A stretch of 64,000 nucleotides of DNA from Arenibacter algicola (GCF_000733925.1 NZ_JPOO01000001.1:1364001-1428000), one strand, 5' to 3'; shown: positions 45,665 through 56,843, counted from the first letter of the stretch. A program made the numbers and translations. Notes: generated by a model not told the origin, from the sequence alone.

Positions 45665-48217
45665 TTAGGTTTTGGACGACTTTTCTGCTTTTTTGATCTT
45701 AATGGTGAGCTCTTCCTTGGCCTCGTCAAGATCCATATGAATAGTATCGCCTTCCTCCAATTTGGAATTTACGATTTCTTCCGCCAGAGCATCCTCAATA
45801 TATTTTTGAATTGCTCTTTTAAGTGGCCTGGCACCGTATTGTTTGTCAAAGCCTTTTTCGGCAATATAATCCTTGGCCTTATCTGTTAGCTGCAAATCAT
45901 ATCCAATATCCTTGATCCTGAGGTATAGTTTCTTCAGCTCAATATCGATTATCCTGTGGATATCTTCACGTTCCAGAGCGTTAAATACAACAACGTCGTC
46001 TATTCTGTTTAAGAATTCCGGAGCAAAGGCCTTCTTTAGGGCGTTTTCGATAACACTTTTTTGATGGGTGTCTGCCTGTGCCTTTTTTGCGGAAGTTCCA
46101 AAACCAACTCCTTGGCCAAAATCCTTTAACTGTCTTGCTCCAATGTTGGAGGTCATTATGATGATCGTATTTCTGAAATCGATCTTTCTACCAAGACTAT
46201 CCGTTAAATAACCATCATCCAGCACTTGTAGAAGCATATTGAATACATCTGGATGTGCCTTTTCAATTTCGTCCAACAGAATAACGGAATAGGGCTTACG
46301 GCGTACCTTTTCGGTCAACTGTCCGCCTTCTTCGTATCCGACATATCCTGGAGGTGCACCAACAAGTCTTGATATGGCAAATTTCTCCATATATTCACTC
46401 ATATCCACTCTGATCAAGGCGTCCTCTGAATCGAATAACTCCTTGGCCAGTATTTTGGCAAGTTGTGTTTTACCTACCCCTGTCTGCCCTAAAAAGATGA
46501 AGGAACCAATAGGTTTGTTCGGATCTTTTAGACCGGCCCGGTTACGTTGGATTGCTTTGGCAACTTTGGCAACTGCTTCGTCCTGACCAATTACATTGCT
46601 CTTGATCAGTTTTGGCAATTCGGCCAGTTTGTTGCTTTCTGTTTGTGCAATCCTGTTTACGGGAATACCGCTCATCATGGAGACCACGTCCGCAACATTG
46701 TCTTCAGTAACTGTTTCTTTGTGGAGCTTACTGTCTTCCTCCCATCGTTCTTGGGCAATGGCCAAATCTTTCTCTATTCGTTTTTCATCGTCCCTTAGTT
46801 TGGCGGCTTCCTCGTATTTCTGTTTTTTAACGACCGTATTTTTTAGTTCACGAACGTCTTCCAACTGTTTTTCCAGTTCCAAAATTTGTTTTGGAACATC
46901 CATATTAACGATATGAACTCGAGAACCTGCCTCGTCCAGGGCATCAATGGCCTTGTCCGGTAAATATCTGTCCGTCATATACCTGTTGGTAAGTTTTACA
47001 CAGGCAATTATGGCCTCATCGGTGTATATAACGTTATGGTGATCCTCGTATTTGCCTTTGATATTTTTTAAGATCTCAATGGTCTCGGTTACAGTGGTAG
47101 GCTCTACGATTACCTTTTGAAACCGTCTTTCCAGAGCGCCATCTTTTTCTATATATTGTCTGTACTCGTCCAAAGTAGTGGCTCCTATACATTGAATTTC
47201 ACCTCTGGCCAGTGCTGGCTTAAACATATTGGAAGCATCCAAACTGCCTGTGGCGCCACCGGCCCCAACTATAGTGTGGATCTCATCTATGAACAGGATA
47301 ACATCGTCGTTTTTTTCCAGTTCGTTCATAACCGCCTTCATTCGCTCTTCAAACTGGCCACGGTATTTGGTACCGGCTACCAAAGAAGCCAAATCCAGAG
47401 TCACTACCCTTTTATTGTAAAGGATTCTGGAAACTTTCTTGTTGATTATCCTCAGGGCTAGGCCTTCGGCAATGGCACTTTTACCAACACCGGGCTCTCC
47501 TATCAGCAGAGGATTGTTCTTTTTTCTTCTGCTAAGAATTTGGGAAACCCTTTCAATTTCCTTTTCACGGCCCACTACGGGATCCAATTTGTTTTCTTCT
47601 GCCATTTTGGTCAGGTCGCGACCAAAATTGTCCAATACGGGGGTTTTCGATTTTTTGCTTCCCTTTTGCCCGGTACCGGAAGTGCCAAAAGTGCCTTCCT
47701 TTTCCTCACTGGGCTCATCGGAATCACTGGGAAAAGATTCCGAGGTAGGAGAGTCTATATAATCATCATCACTTGTTATCATTGATTTAAACTGGTCTTT
47801 TACTCCGTCATAGTCCACTTTTAATTTATGTAATAATTTTGTCGTAGGGTCGTTTTCATTACGTAAAATACATAGTAATAAATGGGCCGTATTGATAGAG
47901 GAGCTTTGAAATAATTTAGCTTCCAAAAATGTTGTTTTCAGTGCACGCTCCGCCTGTCTGGTCAGATGCAGGTTCTTTTTGTCCTTTTGTGCAGCGCCAG
48001 CATTTGGATTGGCGGGACTTAATATCTCCACTTTTCTTCTCAAGTGATCCAAGTCTACGTCCAATGCGTCTAAAATGCTTATTGCTTTTCCATTACCGTC
48101 CCGCAGTAATCCCAGCATTAAATGCTCGGTTCCAATGAAGTCGTGGCCTAGTCTTAAGGCCTCTTCCTTACTGTAAGCAATAACATCTTTTACTCTAGGG
48201 GAAAAATTGTCGTCCAT
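45665..48217 (-). CDS. clpC: ATP-dependent Clp protease ATP-binding subunit ClpC
   Basis: An 850-residue Hsp100 unfoldase. Clp-N repeats occupy residues about 1-150 (MDDNFSPRVKDVIAYSKEEALRLGHDFIGTEHLMLGLLRD). The first AAA+ domain has Walker A GEPGVGKSAIAEG near 240, then a UVR-like coiled region (KQKYEEAAKLRDDEKRIEKDL) near 455, and the second AAA+ domain has GQTGVGKTQLAK near 570 with the C-terminal D2-small domain. It would deliver substrates to ClpP. The ATG at 48217 is preferred over one five codons earlier because it gives the usual MDDNFSPRVK start. It is divergent from gyrA. Confidence 0.94.
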   Translation of the reverse strand: MDDNFSPRVKDVIAYSKEEALRLGHDFIGTEHLMLGLLRDGNGKAISILDALDVDLDHLRRKVEILSPANPNAGAAQKDKKNLHLTRQAERALKTTFLEAKLFQSSSINTAHLLLCILRNENDPTTKLLHKLKVDYDGVKDQFKSMITSDDDYIDSPTSESFPSDSDEPSEEKEGTFGTSGTGQKGSKKSKTPVLDNFGRDLTKMAEENKLDPVVGREKEIERVSQILSRRKKNNPLLIGEPGVGKSAIAEGLALRIINKKVSRILYNKRVVTLDLASLVAGTKYRGQFEERMKAVMNELEKNDDVILFIDEIHTIVGAGGATGSLDASNMFKPALARGEIQCIGATTLDEYRQYIEKDGALERRFQKVIVEPTTVTETIEILKNIKGKYEDHHNVIYTDEAIIACVKLTNRYMTDRYLPDKAIDALDEAGSRVHIVNMDVPKQILELEKQLEDVRELKNTVVKKQKYEEAAKLRDDEKRIEKDLAIAQERWEEDSKLHKETVTEDNVADVVSMMSGIPVNRIAQTESNKLAELPKLIKSNVIGQDEAVAKVAKAIQRNRAGLKDPNKPIGSFIFLGQTGVGKTQLAKILAKELFDSEDALIRVDMSEYMEKFAISRLVGAPPGYVGYEEGGQLTEKVRRKPYSVILLDEIEKAHPDVFNMLLQVLDDGYLTDSLGRKIDFRNTIIIMTSNIGARQLKDFGQGVGFGTSAKKAQADTHQKSVIENALKKAFAPEFLNRIDDVVVFNALEREDIHRIIDIELKKLYLRIKDIGYDLQLTDKAKDYIAEKGFDKQYGARPLKRAIQKYIEDALAEEIVNSKLEEGDTIHMDLDEAKEELTIKIKKAEKSSKT

Positions 48218-48474
48218 AAAATATCCTTTCAACTTTAAAAATAGTAAATCTATATCAATCTATGGCAAATACTATACCTAATATTCGTTAAAGGTGGTCG
48301 ATTTGACGAAATAAGCCATTATTTGCAAAAAAATTAACAATCAAATAGATATGCCAACCTCATATTTGAAGTGTTAATAAATTCTTCACAAAAGTATGTC
48401 CTAAGTACTTGTATAGTATCGATTTTACGTATATTGTCCTGCTTTTTTAACTAAAAATAAATAGAAGATTTTAA

Positions 48475-51006
48475 ATGGCAGAAGGAGAAAAATTAATTCC
48501 GATTAACATTGAAGATGAAATGAAATCTGCCTACATTGATTACTCAATGTCGGTCATTGTGTCACGTGCCCTGCCAGATGTTAGGGATGGTTTAAAGCCA
48601 GTGCATAGAAGGGTTTTGTTCGGAATGCATGAGTTAGGTGTTAGATCTAATAGTGCCCATAAAAAATCCGCGCGTATTGTCGGGGAAGTATTAGGTAAGT
48701 ATCATCCACACGGGGATACTTCTGTTTATGATTCCATGGTGCGTATGGCTCAGGAGTGGAGTTTAAGGTATATGTTGGTCGATGGCCAGGGAAACTTTGG
48801 TTCCGTTGATGGTGACAGTCCTGCAGCTATGCGTTATACGGAGGCCCGTATGCGTAAAATTGCGGATGATATGTTGGCCGATATAGATAAGGATACGGTG
48901 GATCATCAATTGAATTTTGATGATTCCTTGCAAGAGCCAACGGTACTCCCTACCAGAATACCTAATTTATTGATCAATGGTGCCTCGGGTATTGCAGTAG
49001 GTATGGCGACCAATATGCCACCCCACAACCTTTCCGAAGTAGTTGACGGTACCGTAGCCTATATTGACAATAACGATATTGAGATCGATGAGCTTATTAC
49101 CCATATCAAAGCGCCGGATTTTCCAACAGGTGGTATAATTTATGGCTATGATGGGGTTAAGGAGGCCTTTCATACAGGACGTGGTCGTGTGGTAATGAGG
49201 GCGAAAGCCAATTTTGAGGAAGTTCAGGGACGGGAGAGTATTGTAGTGACTGAAATTCCATATCAGATCAACAAGGCGGACATGATCAAGAAGACTGCCG
49301 ATCTTGTCAATGAAAAAAAGATAGAAGGTATTTCTACCATTAGGGACGAATCGGATAGGAACGGTATGCGTATCGTATATATCCTTAAAAGGGATGCTAT
49401 TCCAAATATCGTTCTAAATACGTTGTACAAATATACTTCGTTACAGTCCTCTTTTAGTGTTAATAACATTGCACTGGTAAAGGGAAGACCGCAATTGTTG
49501 AATGTTAAGGAGATGATCCACTATTTTGTGGAGCACCGCCATGAGGTAGTAGTAAGGCGTACAGAGTTTGAGCTTAAGAAGGCGGAAGACAGGGCGCACA
49601 TCTTAGAAGGACTTATTATAGCCTCGGATAATATAGACGAGGTAATTGCTATCATAAGAGCTTCTTCCAATGCTGATGAGGCCAGGGAAAAGCTTATGGA
49701 GCGCTTTAAGCTTAGTGAAATCCAGGCAAAGGCCATTGTTGAAATGCGTTTACGCCAATTGACAGGTCTGGAGCAGGATAAATTAAGGTCGGAATACGAG
49801 GAGATAATATTGACCATTGCCGATTTAAAGGATATTCTTGCCAAGAAAGAGCGTAGGATGCAGATCATTAAGGATGAGCTCTTGGAGGTTAAGGACAAGT
49901 ATGGAGATAACCGTCGTTCCGAAATAAATTTTGCCGGTGGTGACTTAAGTATGGAGGATATGATTCCTGATGAGCAAGTGGTAATTACCATTTCCCACGC
50001 CGGTTATATTAAAAGAACACCCCTTTCAGAATATAAGACCCAAAACAGGGGTGGTGTTGGTCAAAAAGCATCTTCCACCAGAAATGAAGATTTCTTGGAA
50101 CACCTTTTCGTGGGTACTAACCACCAATATATGTTGTTCTTTACCCAAAAGGGTAAATGTTTCTGGATGCGGGTCTATGAAATTCCGGAGGGAACCAAAA
50201 CTTCCAAAGGCCGTGCTATCCAAAACTTGATCAATATTGAGAACGATGATATGGTGAAAGCCTTCATATGTACACAGGATTTGAAGGATGAGGAATATGT
50301 AAACAGTCATTATGTTATTATGGCCACGAAAAAGGGTATCGTTAAAAAGACCTCTTTGGAGCAATACTCAAGGCCAAGACAGAATGGTATCAATGCAATA
50401 AGCGTCCGTGAGGACGATGAACTTTTGGAAGCTAAACTCACTACAGGTGCCAGTCAGATATTCCTGGGATTAAAGTCCGGTAAGGCCATTAGGTTCGAGG
50501 AGGTAAAGACGAGACCTATGGGTAGAAATGCCTCCGGTGTTCGTGGAATTACCTTGGCACATGATAACGATGAGGTAATAGGAATGGTGGCCGTACATAA
50601 TTTTGAAGAGGAAATATTGGTAGTGTCGGAGAATGGGTACGGAAAACGTTCCAGTATTGAAGACTATAGAATCACCAACAGAGGAGGTAAAGGGGTGAAG
50701 ACCATTTCCATTACCGACAAAACAGGTGGATTGGTAGCTATTAAAAATGTTTCGGACTCAGATGATTTAATGATTATCAATAAATCGGGCATCGCGATTA
50801 GGATGAGTGTTGAGGATTTAAGGGTAATGGGTAGGGCAACACAGGGTGTTCGACTCATTAATATTAAAGGCAACGATTCCATTGCGGCTGTGGCTAAAGT
50901 GATGAAGGACGAAGATGAAATAGATGACATTGCAGACCTAGAGGTAGATGCCAAAGAAGAAGATGGCACGGCTCTTGATAATGATAATGCGGAAACCAAA
51001 GAATAA
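48475..51006 (+). CDS. gyrA: DNA gyrase subunit A
   Basis: An 843-residue type II topoisomerase subunit. The breakage-reunion domain begins [39 protein letters not shown], and the catalytic tyrosine is in [11 protein letters not shown] near residue 120. The quinolone region reads [17 protein letters not shown], with Thr and Ser at the positions of E. coli Ser83 and Ala84. The C-terminal pinwheel contains six GyrA repeats; the GyrA-box-like element appears as [12 protein letters not shown] near 525. The acidic tail (about residues 815-843) is normal for the family. Confidence 0.96.
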   Translation: MAEGEKLIPINIEDEMKSAYIDYSMSVIVSRALPDVRDGLKPVHRRVLFGMHELGVRSNSAHKKSARIVGEVLGKYHPHGDTSVYDSMVRMAQEWSLRYMLVDGQGNFGSVDGDSPAAMRYTEARMRKIADDMLADIDKDTVDHQLNFDDSLQEPTVLPTRIPNLLINGASGIAVGMATNMPPHNLSEVVDGTVAYIDNNDIEIDELITHIKAPDFPTGGIIYGYDGVKEAFHTGRGRVVMRAKANFEEVQGRESIVVTEIPYQINKADMIKKTADLVNEKKIEGISTIRDESDRNGMRIVYILKRDAIPNIVLNTLYKYTSLQSSFSVNNIALVKGRPQLLNVKEMIHYFVEHRHEVVVRRTEFELKKAEDRAHILEGLIIASDNIDEVIAIIRASSNADEAREKLMERFKLSEIQAKAIVEMRLRQLTGLEQDKLRSEYEEIILTIADLKDILAKKERRMQIIKDELLEVKDKYGDNRRSEINFAGGDLSMEDMIPDEQVVITISHAGYIKRTPLSEYKTQNRGGVGQKASSTRNEDFLEHLFVGTNHQYMLFFTQKGKCFWMRVYEIPEGTKTSKGRAIQNLINIENDDMVKAFICTQDLKDEEYVNSHYVIMATKKGIVKKTSLEQYSRPRQNGINAISVREDDELLEAKLTTGASQIFLGLKSGKAIRFEEVKTRPMGRNASGVRGITLAHDNDEVIGMVAVHNFEEEILVVSENGYGKRSSIEDYRITNRGGKGVKTISITDKTGGLVAIKNVSDSDDLMIINKSGIAIRMSVEDLRVMGRATQGVRLINIKGNDSIAAVAKVMKDEDEIDDIADLEVDAKEEDGTALDNDNAETKE

Positions 51007-51049
51007 CATTTAAACACGAATAAACACTAATAAGTAAATTTAATTTGAA

Positions 51050-52312
51050 ATGAAAACAAATATTTTAATACTCTCGACTATGTTTTTTTCGGTAGTCGGA
51101 ATTGCTCAAAAGGATGAGATCAAAACGGCTGATAAAGCGTTAAAGTCGGGCGATGCCATGGCTGCGAAAACAGCATTGGATGGTGCATCTTCACTAATTG
51201 CCAGTGCAGATGAAAAAATGCAGGCCCAATATTACTTTTTGAGGGGAACTGCTTATGCCGAACTGGCCAAAAAAGGCACCGCCGGTGCTTTTGATGAAGC
51301 TATTTCTTCCTTTAAAAAAGTAAGTGAAGTAGAGGAGAAGAGTGGTAAGGCCAAGTACGGATCGGATGCCAAGGAAAAACTTTCTGGCATGACTGCCGAC
51401 CTTATTAATTCTGCTGTAGAAGATAACAACAATAAAAACTACGAGGAAGCGGCCGGTAAACTCTATATGGGTTACCAATTAAGCCCACAGGATACTGTTT
51501 ATCTTTATTATGCGGCCAGTAGTGCTGTAAATGGAGGGCATTATGAGAAGGCGCTAAAATATTACAACGAGTTAAAAGATTTGGGTTATGATGGAGGCGG
51601 AATGGTCTACAAGGCTACCAACGTGTCTACTGGTGAAGTAGAAGAGATGGAGAAAACCCAAAGAGAGCTAATGGTTAAATCTGGTGCCTATAAGGATCCA
51701 GTGGACGAGAAGACTCCTTCAAAAACTACGGAAATTGTTAAGAATATTGCCTTGATTTATACACAATTGGGTCAAGATGACAATGCCTTGGAGGCCTATA
51801 AGGATGCTAGGGCAAAAGACCCAAAAGATGTGAACTTGATCCTGAACGAGGCCAACCTTTACTATAAGATGGGCGATAAGGAGAAATTTAAGGCTTTAAT
51901 GGCAGAAGCTTCTGAAGTTGCTCCTGATAACCCGGATTTGTTCTACAATGTTGGTGTCATCAATATGGAACAAGGGTTAATTGAAGACGCAAGGAAAGCT
52001 TATAAAAGGGCAATCGAAATTAATCCAGGATATGTGAATGCGCAATTGAACCTGTCTACCACGTATGTCAATGAAGGAAATGGCCTGATAGATGAAATGA
52101 ATTCACTTGGAAATTCCAAAAAAGATATCGCTAGATATGATGAGTTAAAGGAGAAAAAGGATAGCTTGTTCCGTGATGGGGCTATAATCTTGGAGGATGC
52201 ACTAAAATTGAACCCGGACAATCAAAGTATACTTTCACAATTAAAGAATATTTATGGTGCTTTGGGAGATAATGAAAACTTCTTACGCCTTAAAAAGCTT
52301 ACCGGAGAGTAA
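51050..52312 (+). CDS. Exported tetratricopeptide-repeat protein
   Basis: A 420-residue protein with a signal peptide (MKTNILILSTMFFSVVGIAQ). It has several TPR-like helix pairs: residues about 70-130 (AQYYFLRGTAYAELAKKGTAGAFDEAISSFKK), 150-185, 235-270 (NIALIYTQLGQDDNALEAYKDARAKDPKDV) and 300-345 (PDLFYNVGVINMEQGLIEDARKAYKRAIEINPGYVNAQLNLSTTY). Such proteins scaffold periplasmic or outer membrane complexes. It follows gyrA by 43 bases and may be in the same transcript, though no functional link is known. Confidence 0.82.
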   Translation: MKTNILILSTMFFSVVGIAQKDEIKTADKALKSGDAMAAKTALDGASSLIASADEKMQAQYYFLRGTAYAELAKKGTAGAFDEAISSFKKVSEVEEKSGKAKYGSDAKEKLSGMTADLINSAVEDNNNKNYEEAAGKLYMGYQLSPQDTVYLYYAASSAVNGGHYEKALKYYNELKDLGYDGGGMVYKATNVSTGEVEEMEKTQRELMVKSGAYKDPVDEKTPSKTTEIVKNIALIYTQLGQDDNALEAYKDARAKDPKDVNLILNEANLYYKMGDKEKFKALMAEASEVAPDNPDLFYNVGVINMEQGLIEDARKAYKRAIEINPGYVNAQLNLSTTYVNEGNGLIDEMNSLGNSKKDIARYDELKEKKDSLFRDGAIILEDALKLNPDNQSILSQLKNIYGALGDNENFLRLKKLTGE

Positions 52313-52338
52313 TAAATAACACTTTTCAAGAATATTTT

Positions 52339-52370
52339 AAAGGGCTATCGCAAAACGATGGCCCTTTTTT
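52339..52370. terminator. Terminator behind the TPR gene
   Basis: AAAGGGCTATCG-CAAAA-CGATGGCCCTTTTTT: an 11-12-base stem with one G-T pair and a T-run. It ends at the 3' end of the convergent NlpC/P60-like gene. Confidence 0.88.
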
Positions 52371-53121
52371 ATATGATTTTTTTGATTACCCTTAGTTTAT
52401 GGGTATAGGTATTTGTTTCGGTATTGAAAATTCCCGTATGGTCAATTCGGTCTATTCTGACCTTACCAAAGGAATGGATAACATAGTTGTTCTCCATGAT
52501 AATTCCTACGTGGTCTATAGTGCCTTCGTTATTGTCGAAAAAGGCCAGATCTCCCGGTTCACTTTCTTCAATAAAACTTAAAGCCTCCCCTTGGGTAGAT
52601 TGCTGTTGGGCTCCCCTGAGTAAACGATAGCCGTTTGTTTTATAGGTCATTTGGGTAAATCCCGGACCATCAATGCCAAAAGTGGTTTTTCCTCCCCATA
52701 GATAAGGTGCGTTTAAATAGAGGAGAGCTTTGTTTACGAGTTGGTCTTTATCTTGTTTTCCGATTGTGAACGAGCCATCGAATTTGTGATTTAGAGGACA
52801 ATTTTGTGGTATACAAGATCCTAGCACAATAGGAAGCAGTACATTGTTCTCTGTTTCTATAAATGAAATAAGTTCGGAAGATACTTTTGTTGATTCCAGA
52901 CTTTCCAATTCTTTAAATAGGTCTTCGTCTATAAGGGTGAATTGCTGATTGCTGACCCAGCCTTCAAAATTATCGAAAGCGTTGCGGATCTTGCTCCATT
53001 TTTTTCTTTGATCCAATACCTTAAAATGTTCCCCGTACAAAAGCTGGGAAACCATTTCGCTGGTGTCGTCTGCAACGGAACGTATTGGGACAATACTAAG
53101 GTGGCAAATACCGTATTGCAT
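52369..53121 (-). CDS. NlpC/P60-like protein with SH3 domain, catalytic cysteine replaced by glycine
   Basis: A 250-residue protein of the C40 peptidase family without a clear signal peptide. An SH3b-like domain (residues about 10-65, VADDTSEMVSQLLYGEHFKVLDQRKKWSKIRNAFDNFEGWVS) precedes the NlpC/P60 fold (APYLWGGKTTFGIDGPGFTQM, PGDLAFFDNNEGTIDHVGIIM, YVIHSFGKVRID). The canonical catalytic Cys in the GIDCSG motif is replaced: codons at 52666-52668 encode Gly152, and Pro follows where Ser is usual. The two histidines are present. It is therefore likely not a cysteine peptidase but a binding or structural homologue. It is 22 bases downstream of the thiolase gene. Confidence 0.8.
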   Translation of the reverse strand: MQYGICHLSIVPIRSVADDTSEMVSQLLYGEHFKVLDQRKKWSKIRNAFDNFEGWVSNQQFTLIDEDLFKELESLESTKVSSELISFIETENNVLLPIVLGSCIPQNCPLNHKFDGSFTIGKQDKDQLVNKALLYLNAPYLWGGKTTFGIDGPGFTQMTYKTNGYRLLRGAQQQSTQGEALSFIEESEPGDLAFFDNNEGTIDHVGIIMENNYVIHSFGKVRIDRIDHTGIFNTETNTYTHKLRVIKKII

Positions 53122-53143
53122 GGGCTTGCTTTACAAGAACTTA

Positions 53144-54319
53144 TTAATTTCTTTCTATAATTATTGCAGAAGCGCCACCGCCACCATTACAAATGGCCGC
53201 TGCTCCTATTTTAGCTTTGTTTTGATCCAGTACGTTGAGTAATGTAATAATGATCCTTGCCCCTGAACAACCTAGGGGGTGACCCAAAGAAACGGCTCCT
53301 CCATTCACATTTACATTTTTATCGGTAAGGCCAAGTATTTTCATATTGGCCAGGCCAACTACCGAAAAGGCTTCATTAAATTCAAAATAATCAACTTCTT
53401 CCATGCCGATGCCGGCTTTGGACAAGGCTTTTGGAAGGGCTTTTGCCGGCGCTGTTGTGAACCACTTTGGTTCTTGGGCCGCATCGGCATAGCTTTTTAT
53501 AGTAGCCAAAGGCTTTAATCCCAGCTCTTTCGCTTTTTCACTGCTCATTAGTACCAAGGCCGCTGCACCATCGTTGATGGTGGAGGCGTTCGCAGCCGTT
53601 ACCGTGCCGTCCTTGGAAAACGCAGGGCGTAATCCGGGAATCTTATCCAGTTTAACATTTTTAAATTCTTCGTCTTCAGTTACCAAAATTGGTTCGCCCC
53701 TTCTTTGCGGAACTTCAACGGGTACTACTTCATTGGTAAATTTTCCACCTGCCCAGGCATCCGCAGATCTTTGGTAGGATTGAATTGCAAAATTATCTTG
53801 GTCTTCCCTGCTAAATTTATATTCAATAGCGCAGGCGTCCGCACATGTTCCCATGGCTTGCTGGTCATAGGCATCCACAAGTCCATCTTTTTGCATGCCA
53901 TCGATCAATGTGCTGGGCCCAAATTTATGTCCACTTCTTAAGTGGATGTAATGGGGTATTAGGCTCATGTTTTCCATACCCCCCGCAACAACAATACTGT
54001 TGTCTCCCAATGCTATGGACTGGGCGGCCATCATCACCGATTTCATTCCCGAGGCACATACTTTGTTGATTGTAGTACAGGGTACTGTATTGGGTATGCC
54101 GGCATAGATGGCGGCTTGTCTAGCTGGTGCCTGACCGGCTCCTGCCTGCACAACGTTTCCCATTAGAACTTCCTCTACTTGGGAAGGATCCAATTTTATT
54201 TTGCTTAATGCGCCTTTAATGGCGATAGCGCCAAGTTCTGGTGCCGTAATGGTGGACAATGCTCCCATAAAGCTTCCTATTGGTGTTCTAACAGCGGAAA
54301 CGATCACAACATCTTTCAT
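53144..54319 (-). CDS. Acetyl-CoA acetyltransferase (thiolase)
   Basis: A 391-residue thiolase that condenses two acetyl-CoA to acetoacetyl-CoA or splits it. The catalytic cysteine is in [11 protein letters not shown] near residue 87; the later active-site motifs are [18 protein letters not shown] with His near 345 and [13 protein letters not shown] with the second Cys near 375. The start [15 protein letters not shown] fits the family (54319; an ATG at 54328 is alternative). It sits upstream of the NlpC/P60-like gene on the same strand; no beta-oxidation partners are near. Confidence 0.9.
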   Translation of the reverse strand: MKDVVIVSAVRTPIGSFMGALSTITAPELGAIAIKGALSKIKLDPSQVEEVLMGNVVQAGAGQAPARQAAIYAGIPNTVPCTTINKVCASGMKSVMMAAQSIALGDNSIVVAGGMENMSLIPHYIHLRSGHKFGPSTLIDGMQKDGLVDAYDQQAMGTCADACAIEYKFSREDQDNFAIQSYQRSADAWAGGKFTNEVVPVEVPQRRGEPILVTEDEEFKNVKLDKIPGLRPAFSKDGTVTAANASTINDGAAALVLMSSEKAKELGLKPLATIKSYADAAQEPKWFTTAPAKALPKALSKAGIGMEEVDYFEFNEAFSVVGLANMKILGLTDKNVNVNGGAVSLGHPLGCSGARIIITLLNVLDQNKAKIGAAAICNGGGGASAIIIERN

Positions 54320-54555
54320 CAAGTTCATTTTTATTATCTGCGAATTTAAGAAATTAATGCGCAATGAGGTGTGCAACGCTAGAATATTCCAAGTTATTTC
54401 TGAATCTGCAACTGCTTTTGGGGATTGGTAATAGATGAAATAAAGCCTACGCCTGTTGGTTAAATTTTATAAGTAGGTTTCAAAAGTGGTGTTATTTGGG
54501 TAAAGTATCATTTTAAGTTTATATTTTTCTATTTTTGACTATATATACTTACCGT

Positions 54556-56604
54556 ATGCGCACTTTTTTGGACAGCCTTTATAAAAATCACTCCCTGGTT
54601 TATAAGTATTTTTTATATTTCTCGGCTGTTTTCTTTATTGTATTCTTTTTTCCACGTGGCGGAAAGTTTAAATACGAATACCAAAAGGGCAAGCCATGGC
54701 AATACAATAATTTTTATGCTCCATTTGATTTTTCCATAAATAAGGGCGAGGAAGAAATTATAAAGGAAAAGGAGAAAATAGAAAGCAATCATATAGACTA
54801 CTATTATTATGACTCCGGTATTGTGGCCGAAGTAGACAGCACAATTGGCAGGGAGCTGGGTAAGGCTTTTAATTCCTCCAGTTTTAACCAGAATGAACTT
54901 GAAAGGATCAAAGATGTTGCCAATGACGTTTTGGCGGATCTATATGCGAATGGTATTCTGTCCAAAATAGAGCGGAGGAGCACTAGCAATAGTCTTTACT
55001 TGGTTAAGAATAATGAAGCCACTAAACTAAATTTTGATGATGTATATAGTCTATCTGAGGTAGAGGGCGTTGTTAGGAAAAAACTTGCCCAAGGCAATTT
55101 ATCGGCTTATGAGCCTTCTTTTCAGGAAGTGTTCTTCAATTTTATAAAACCCAATGTTAGTTTTGACGCTGATCTGTCCAATAAGGAGTTGGAGTCCGAA
55201 TATTCGAAGATTTCCTATACTTTGGGAAATGTGGACGAGGGCAAGCTTATTATTGCCAAAGGGGAAGTTGTGGAGCAGGAGGACGTTAGGGTGTTGGATT
55301 CGTTGAAAAGTGAATTTGAGTCGGAATTATGGGAAGAAAATAACCAATATTTTATACTGTTCGGCTATACCGTATTGGTGGCAATGGTATTAATGATGTT
55401 CTTCCTTTTTCTTAAAAAATATCGTCTGGAAATCTTTAAAGACAATACAAAGGTCACCTTTATAATAGTTAATATTCTTATCATGGTATTTTTGACCACT
55501 ATGGTGGTCAAATATGATGTAGAGTATGTTTTTGTGGTTCCATTGTGCATTTTGCCCTTGGTCCTCAAGACATTTTTTGATGCAAGGATGGGCCTCTTTG
55601 TTCATGTTCTTACCGTATTAATTTTGGGTTTTGTAGTGCCCAACAGTTTTGAGTATATATTTCTCCAAACTTTGGCCGGTATTGTTACCATCTTGTCTGT
55701 ATCCGAACTTTATAAAAGGGCTAATTTATTTATATCGGTAGGTCAAATAACACTGATTTATATTATTGGTTATTTTGCTTTTCATATGATCCATGAGGGT
55801 AATCTGGAAGATATACACTGGATGGCTTTTGGGTATTTTTTCTTGAATGGAATGATTACACTGTTCGTTCAGCCATTAATTTATATTCATGAGAAAATAT
55901 TTGGTTTGGTGTCCGATGTTTCCTTATTGGAGTTGTCCGATACCAATTCCAAATTATTGAAGGAGTTGTCCAATAAAGCTCCTGGAACCTTTCATCATTC
56001 CCTTCAGGTAGCCAATTTGGCTGAAGCTGCGGCCAATGAAATTGGGGCCAATGCCATGCTGGTGAGGGTAGGGGCGTTGTACCATGATATTGGTAAAATG
56101 AACAACCCTACCTATTTTACGGAAAACCAGGTTACAAATGTTAACCCTCACGATGACTTGGAGCCTAGGGATGCTGCGGCCATAATTATTAACCATGTCA
56201 TTGAAGGCATAGAAATAGCAAGGAAGAATAAAGTTCCAGATCGTGTAATAGATTTTATACGGACCCATCATGGAACTTCACTGGTCTTTTATTTTTACAA
56301 AAAGCAGGAGGCTATGGAAGGAGAGGTAAATGAAGAGGATTTTAGATATCCCGGACCGATTCCTTTTTCAAAGGAAACCGCCATTTTAATGATGGCAGAT
56401 TCTGTGGAAGCTGCTTCCAAGAGTCTAAAGAACCCCACTTTTTTGATAATCGATGAATTTGTTGAAAGAATTATTGAAGGTCAAATCAAGGCTGACCAGT
56501 TTTTAAATGCCAATATAACTTTCAAGGAAATAGAAGCGATAAAGAAGATTTTGAAACAGAAATTGGTCAATATTTACCATTTAAGGGTAGAATATCCGGA
56601 GTAG
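54556..56604 (+). CDS. PgpH-like 7TM HD-domain phosphodiesterase
   Basis: A 682-residue membrane protein. An N-terminal helix is followed by an extracellular 7TMR-HDED domain (residues about 40-270), seven transmembrane helices (about 275-455) and a cytoplasmic HD domain with ligands in HHSLQVANLAEAAANEIG (near 470) and VGALYHDIGKMNNPTYF (near 500), plus ADSVEAASKSLKNP near 610. PgpH hydrolyses cyclic di-AMP, so this is probably the main c-di-AMP phosphodiesterase. A TTG seven codons upstream is in frame, but the ATG at 54556 is preferred. Confidence 0.9.
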   Translation: MRTFLDSLYKNHSLVYKYFLYFSAVFFIVFFFPRGGKFKYEYQKGKPWQYNNFYAPFDFSINKGEEEIIKEKEKIESNHIDYYYYDSGIVAEVDSTIGRELGKAFNSSSFNQNELERIKDVANDVLADLYANGILSKIERRSTSNSLYLVKNNEATKLNFDDVYSLSEVEGVVRKKLAQGNLSAYEPSFQEVFFNFIKPNVSFDADLSNKELESEYSKISYTLGNVDEGKLIIAKGEVVEQEDVRVLDSLKSEFESELWEENNQYFILFGYTVLVAMVLMMFFLFLKKYRLEIFKDNTKVTFIIVNILIMVFLTTMVVKYDVEYVFVVPLCILPLVLKTFFDARMGLFVHVLTVLILGFVVPNSFEYIFLQTLAGIVTILSVSELYKRANLFISVGQITLIYIIGYFAFHMIHEGNLEDIHWMAFGYFFLNGMITLFVQPLIYIHEKIFGLVSDVSLLELSDTNSKLLKELSNKAPGTFHHSLQVANLAEAAANEIGANAMLVRVGALYHDIGKMNNPTYFTENQVTNVNPHDDLEPRDAAAIIINHVIEGIEIARKNKVPDRVIDFIRTHHGTSLVFYFYKKQEAMEGEVNEEDFRYPGPIPFSKETAILMMADSVEAASKSLKNPTFLIIDEFVERIIEGQIKADQFLNANITFKEIEAIKKILKQKLVNIYHLRVEYPE

Positions 56605-56692
56605 TGGGTTTCTAGAATTGTTTGAAGCTTAATGAGATAAGTTAAATAAATGGCTGATTCGAAAGAACAAGTAAAAAAAAATCGAAAAATTG

Positions 56693-56723
56693 TTGCGTTC
56701 TTATGAATGAAAAAGTACATTTG
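56693..56723 (+). promoter_or_regulatory. Promoter of tRNA-Ser
   Basis: TTG at 56693-56695 and TACATTTG at 56716-56723 are spaced by 20 bases and match the Bacteroidota consensus. The predicted start site is near 56728, giving a 32-base 5' leader. Confidence 0.65.
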
Positions 56724-56759
56724 CAACCGCATTTTTAATGCGTGAGCTTTAAAATTATT

Positions 56760-56843
56760 GGAGAGGTGCCGGAGTGGTAACGGAGCAGATTGCTAATCTG
56801 TCGACGGGTAACTGTCGCCAGGGTTCGAGTCCCTGTCTCTCCG
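56760..56843 (+). tRNA. tRNA-Ser (GCU anticodon)
   Basis: An 84-base class II tRNA. The acceptor arms GGAGAGG and TCTCTCC pair with one G-T; the anticodon stem-loop CAGAT-TGCTAAT-CTG presents GCT; a long variable arm (TCGACGGGTAACTGTCG) follows, and the T arm reads AGGGTTCGAGTCCCT. The 3' CCA is not encoded. A T-run (TTTTTTTT) follows immediately, then the hairpin ATGGTT-TT-AACCAT at 56870-56883. Confidence 0.96.

Noticed and set aside
48233..48474. Exact TAnnTTTG promoters for clpC and gyrA
   Set aside because: Only near matches (TAGATTTA on the minus strand, TATATTGT on the plus strand) were found, so no promoter is called.
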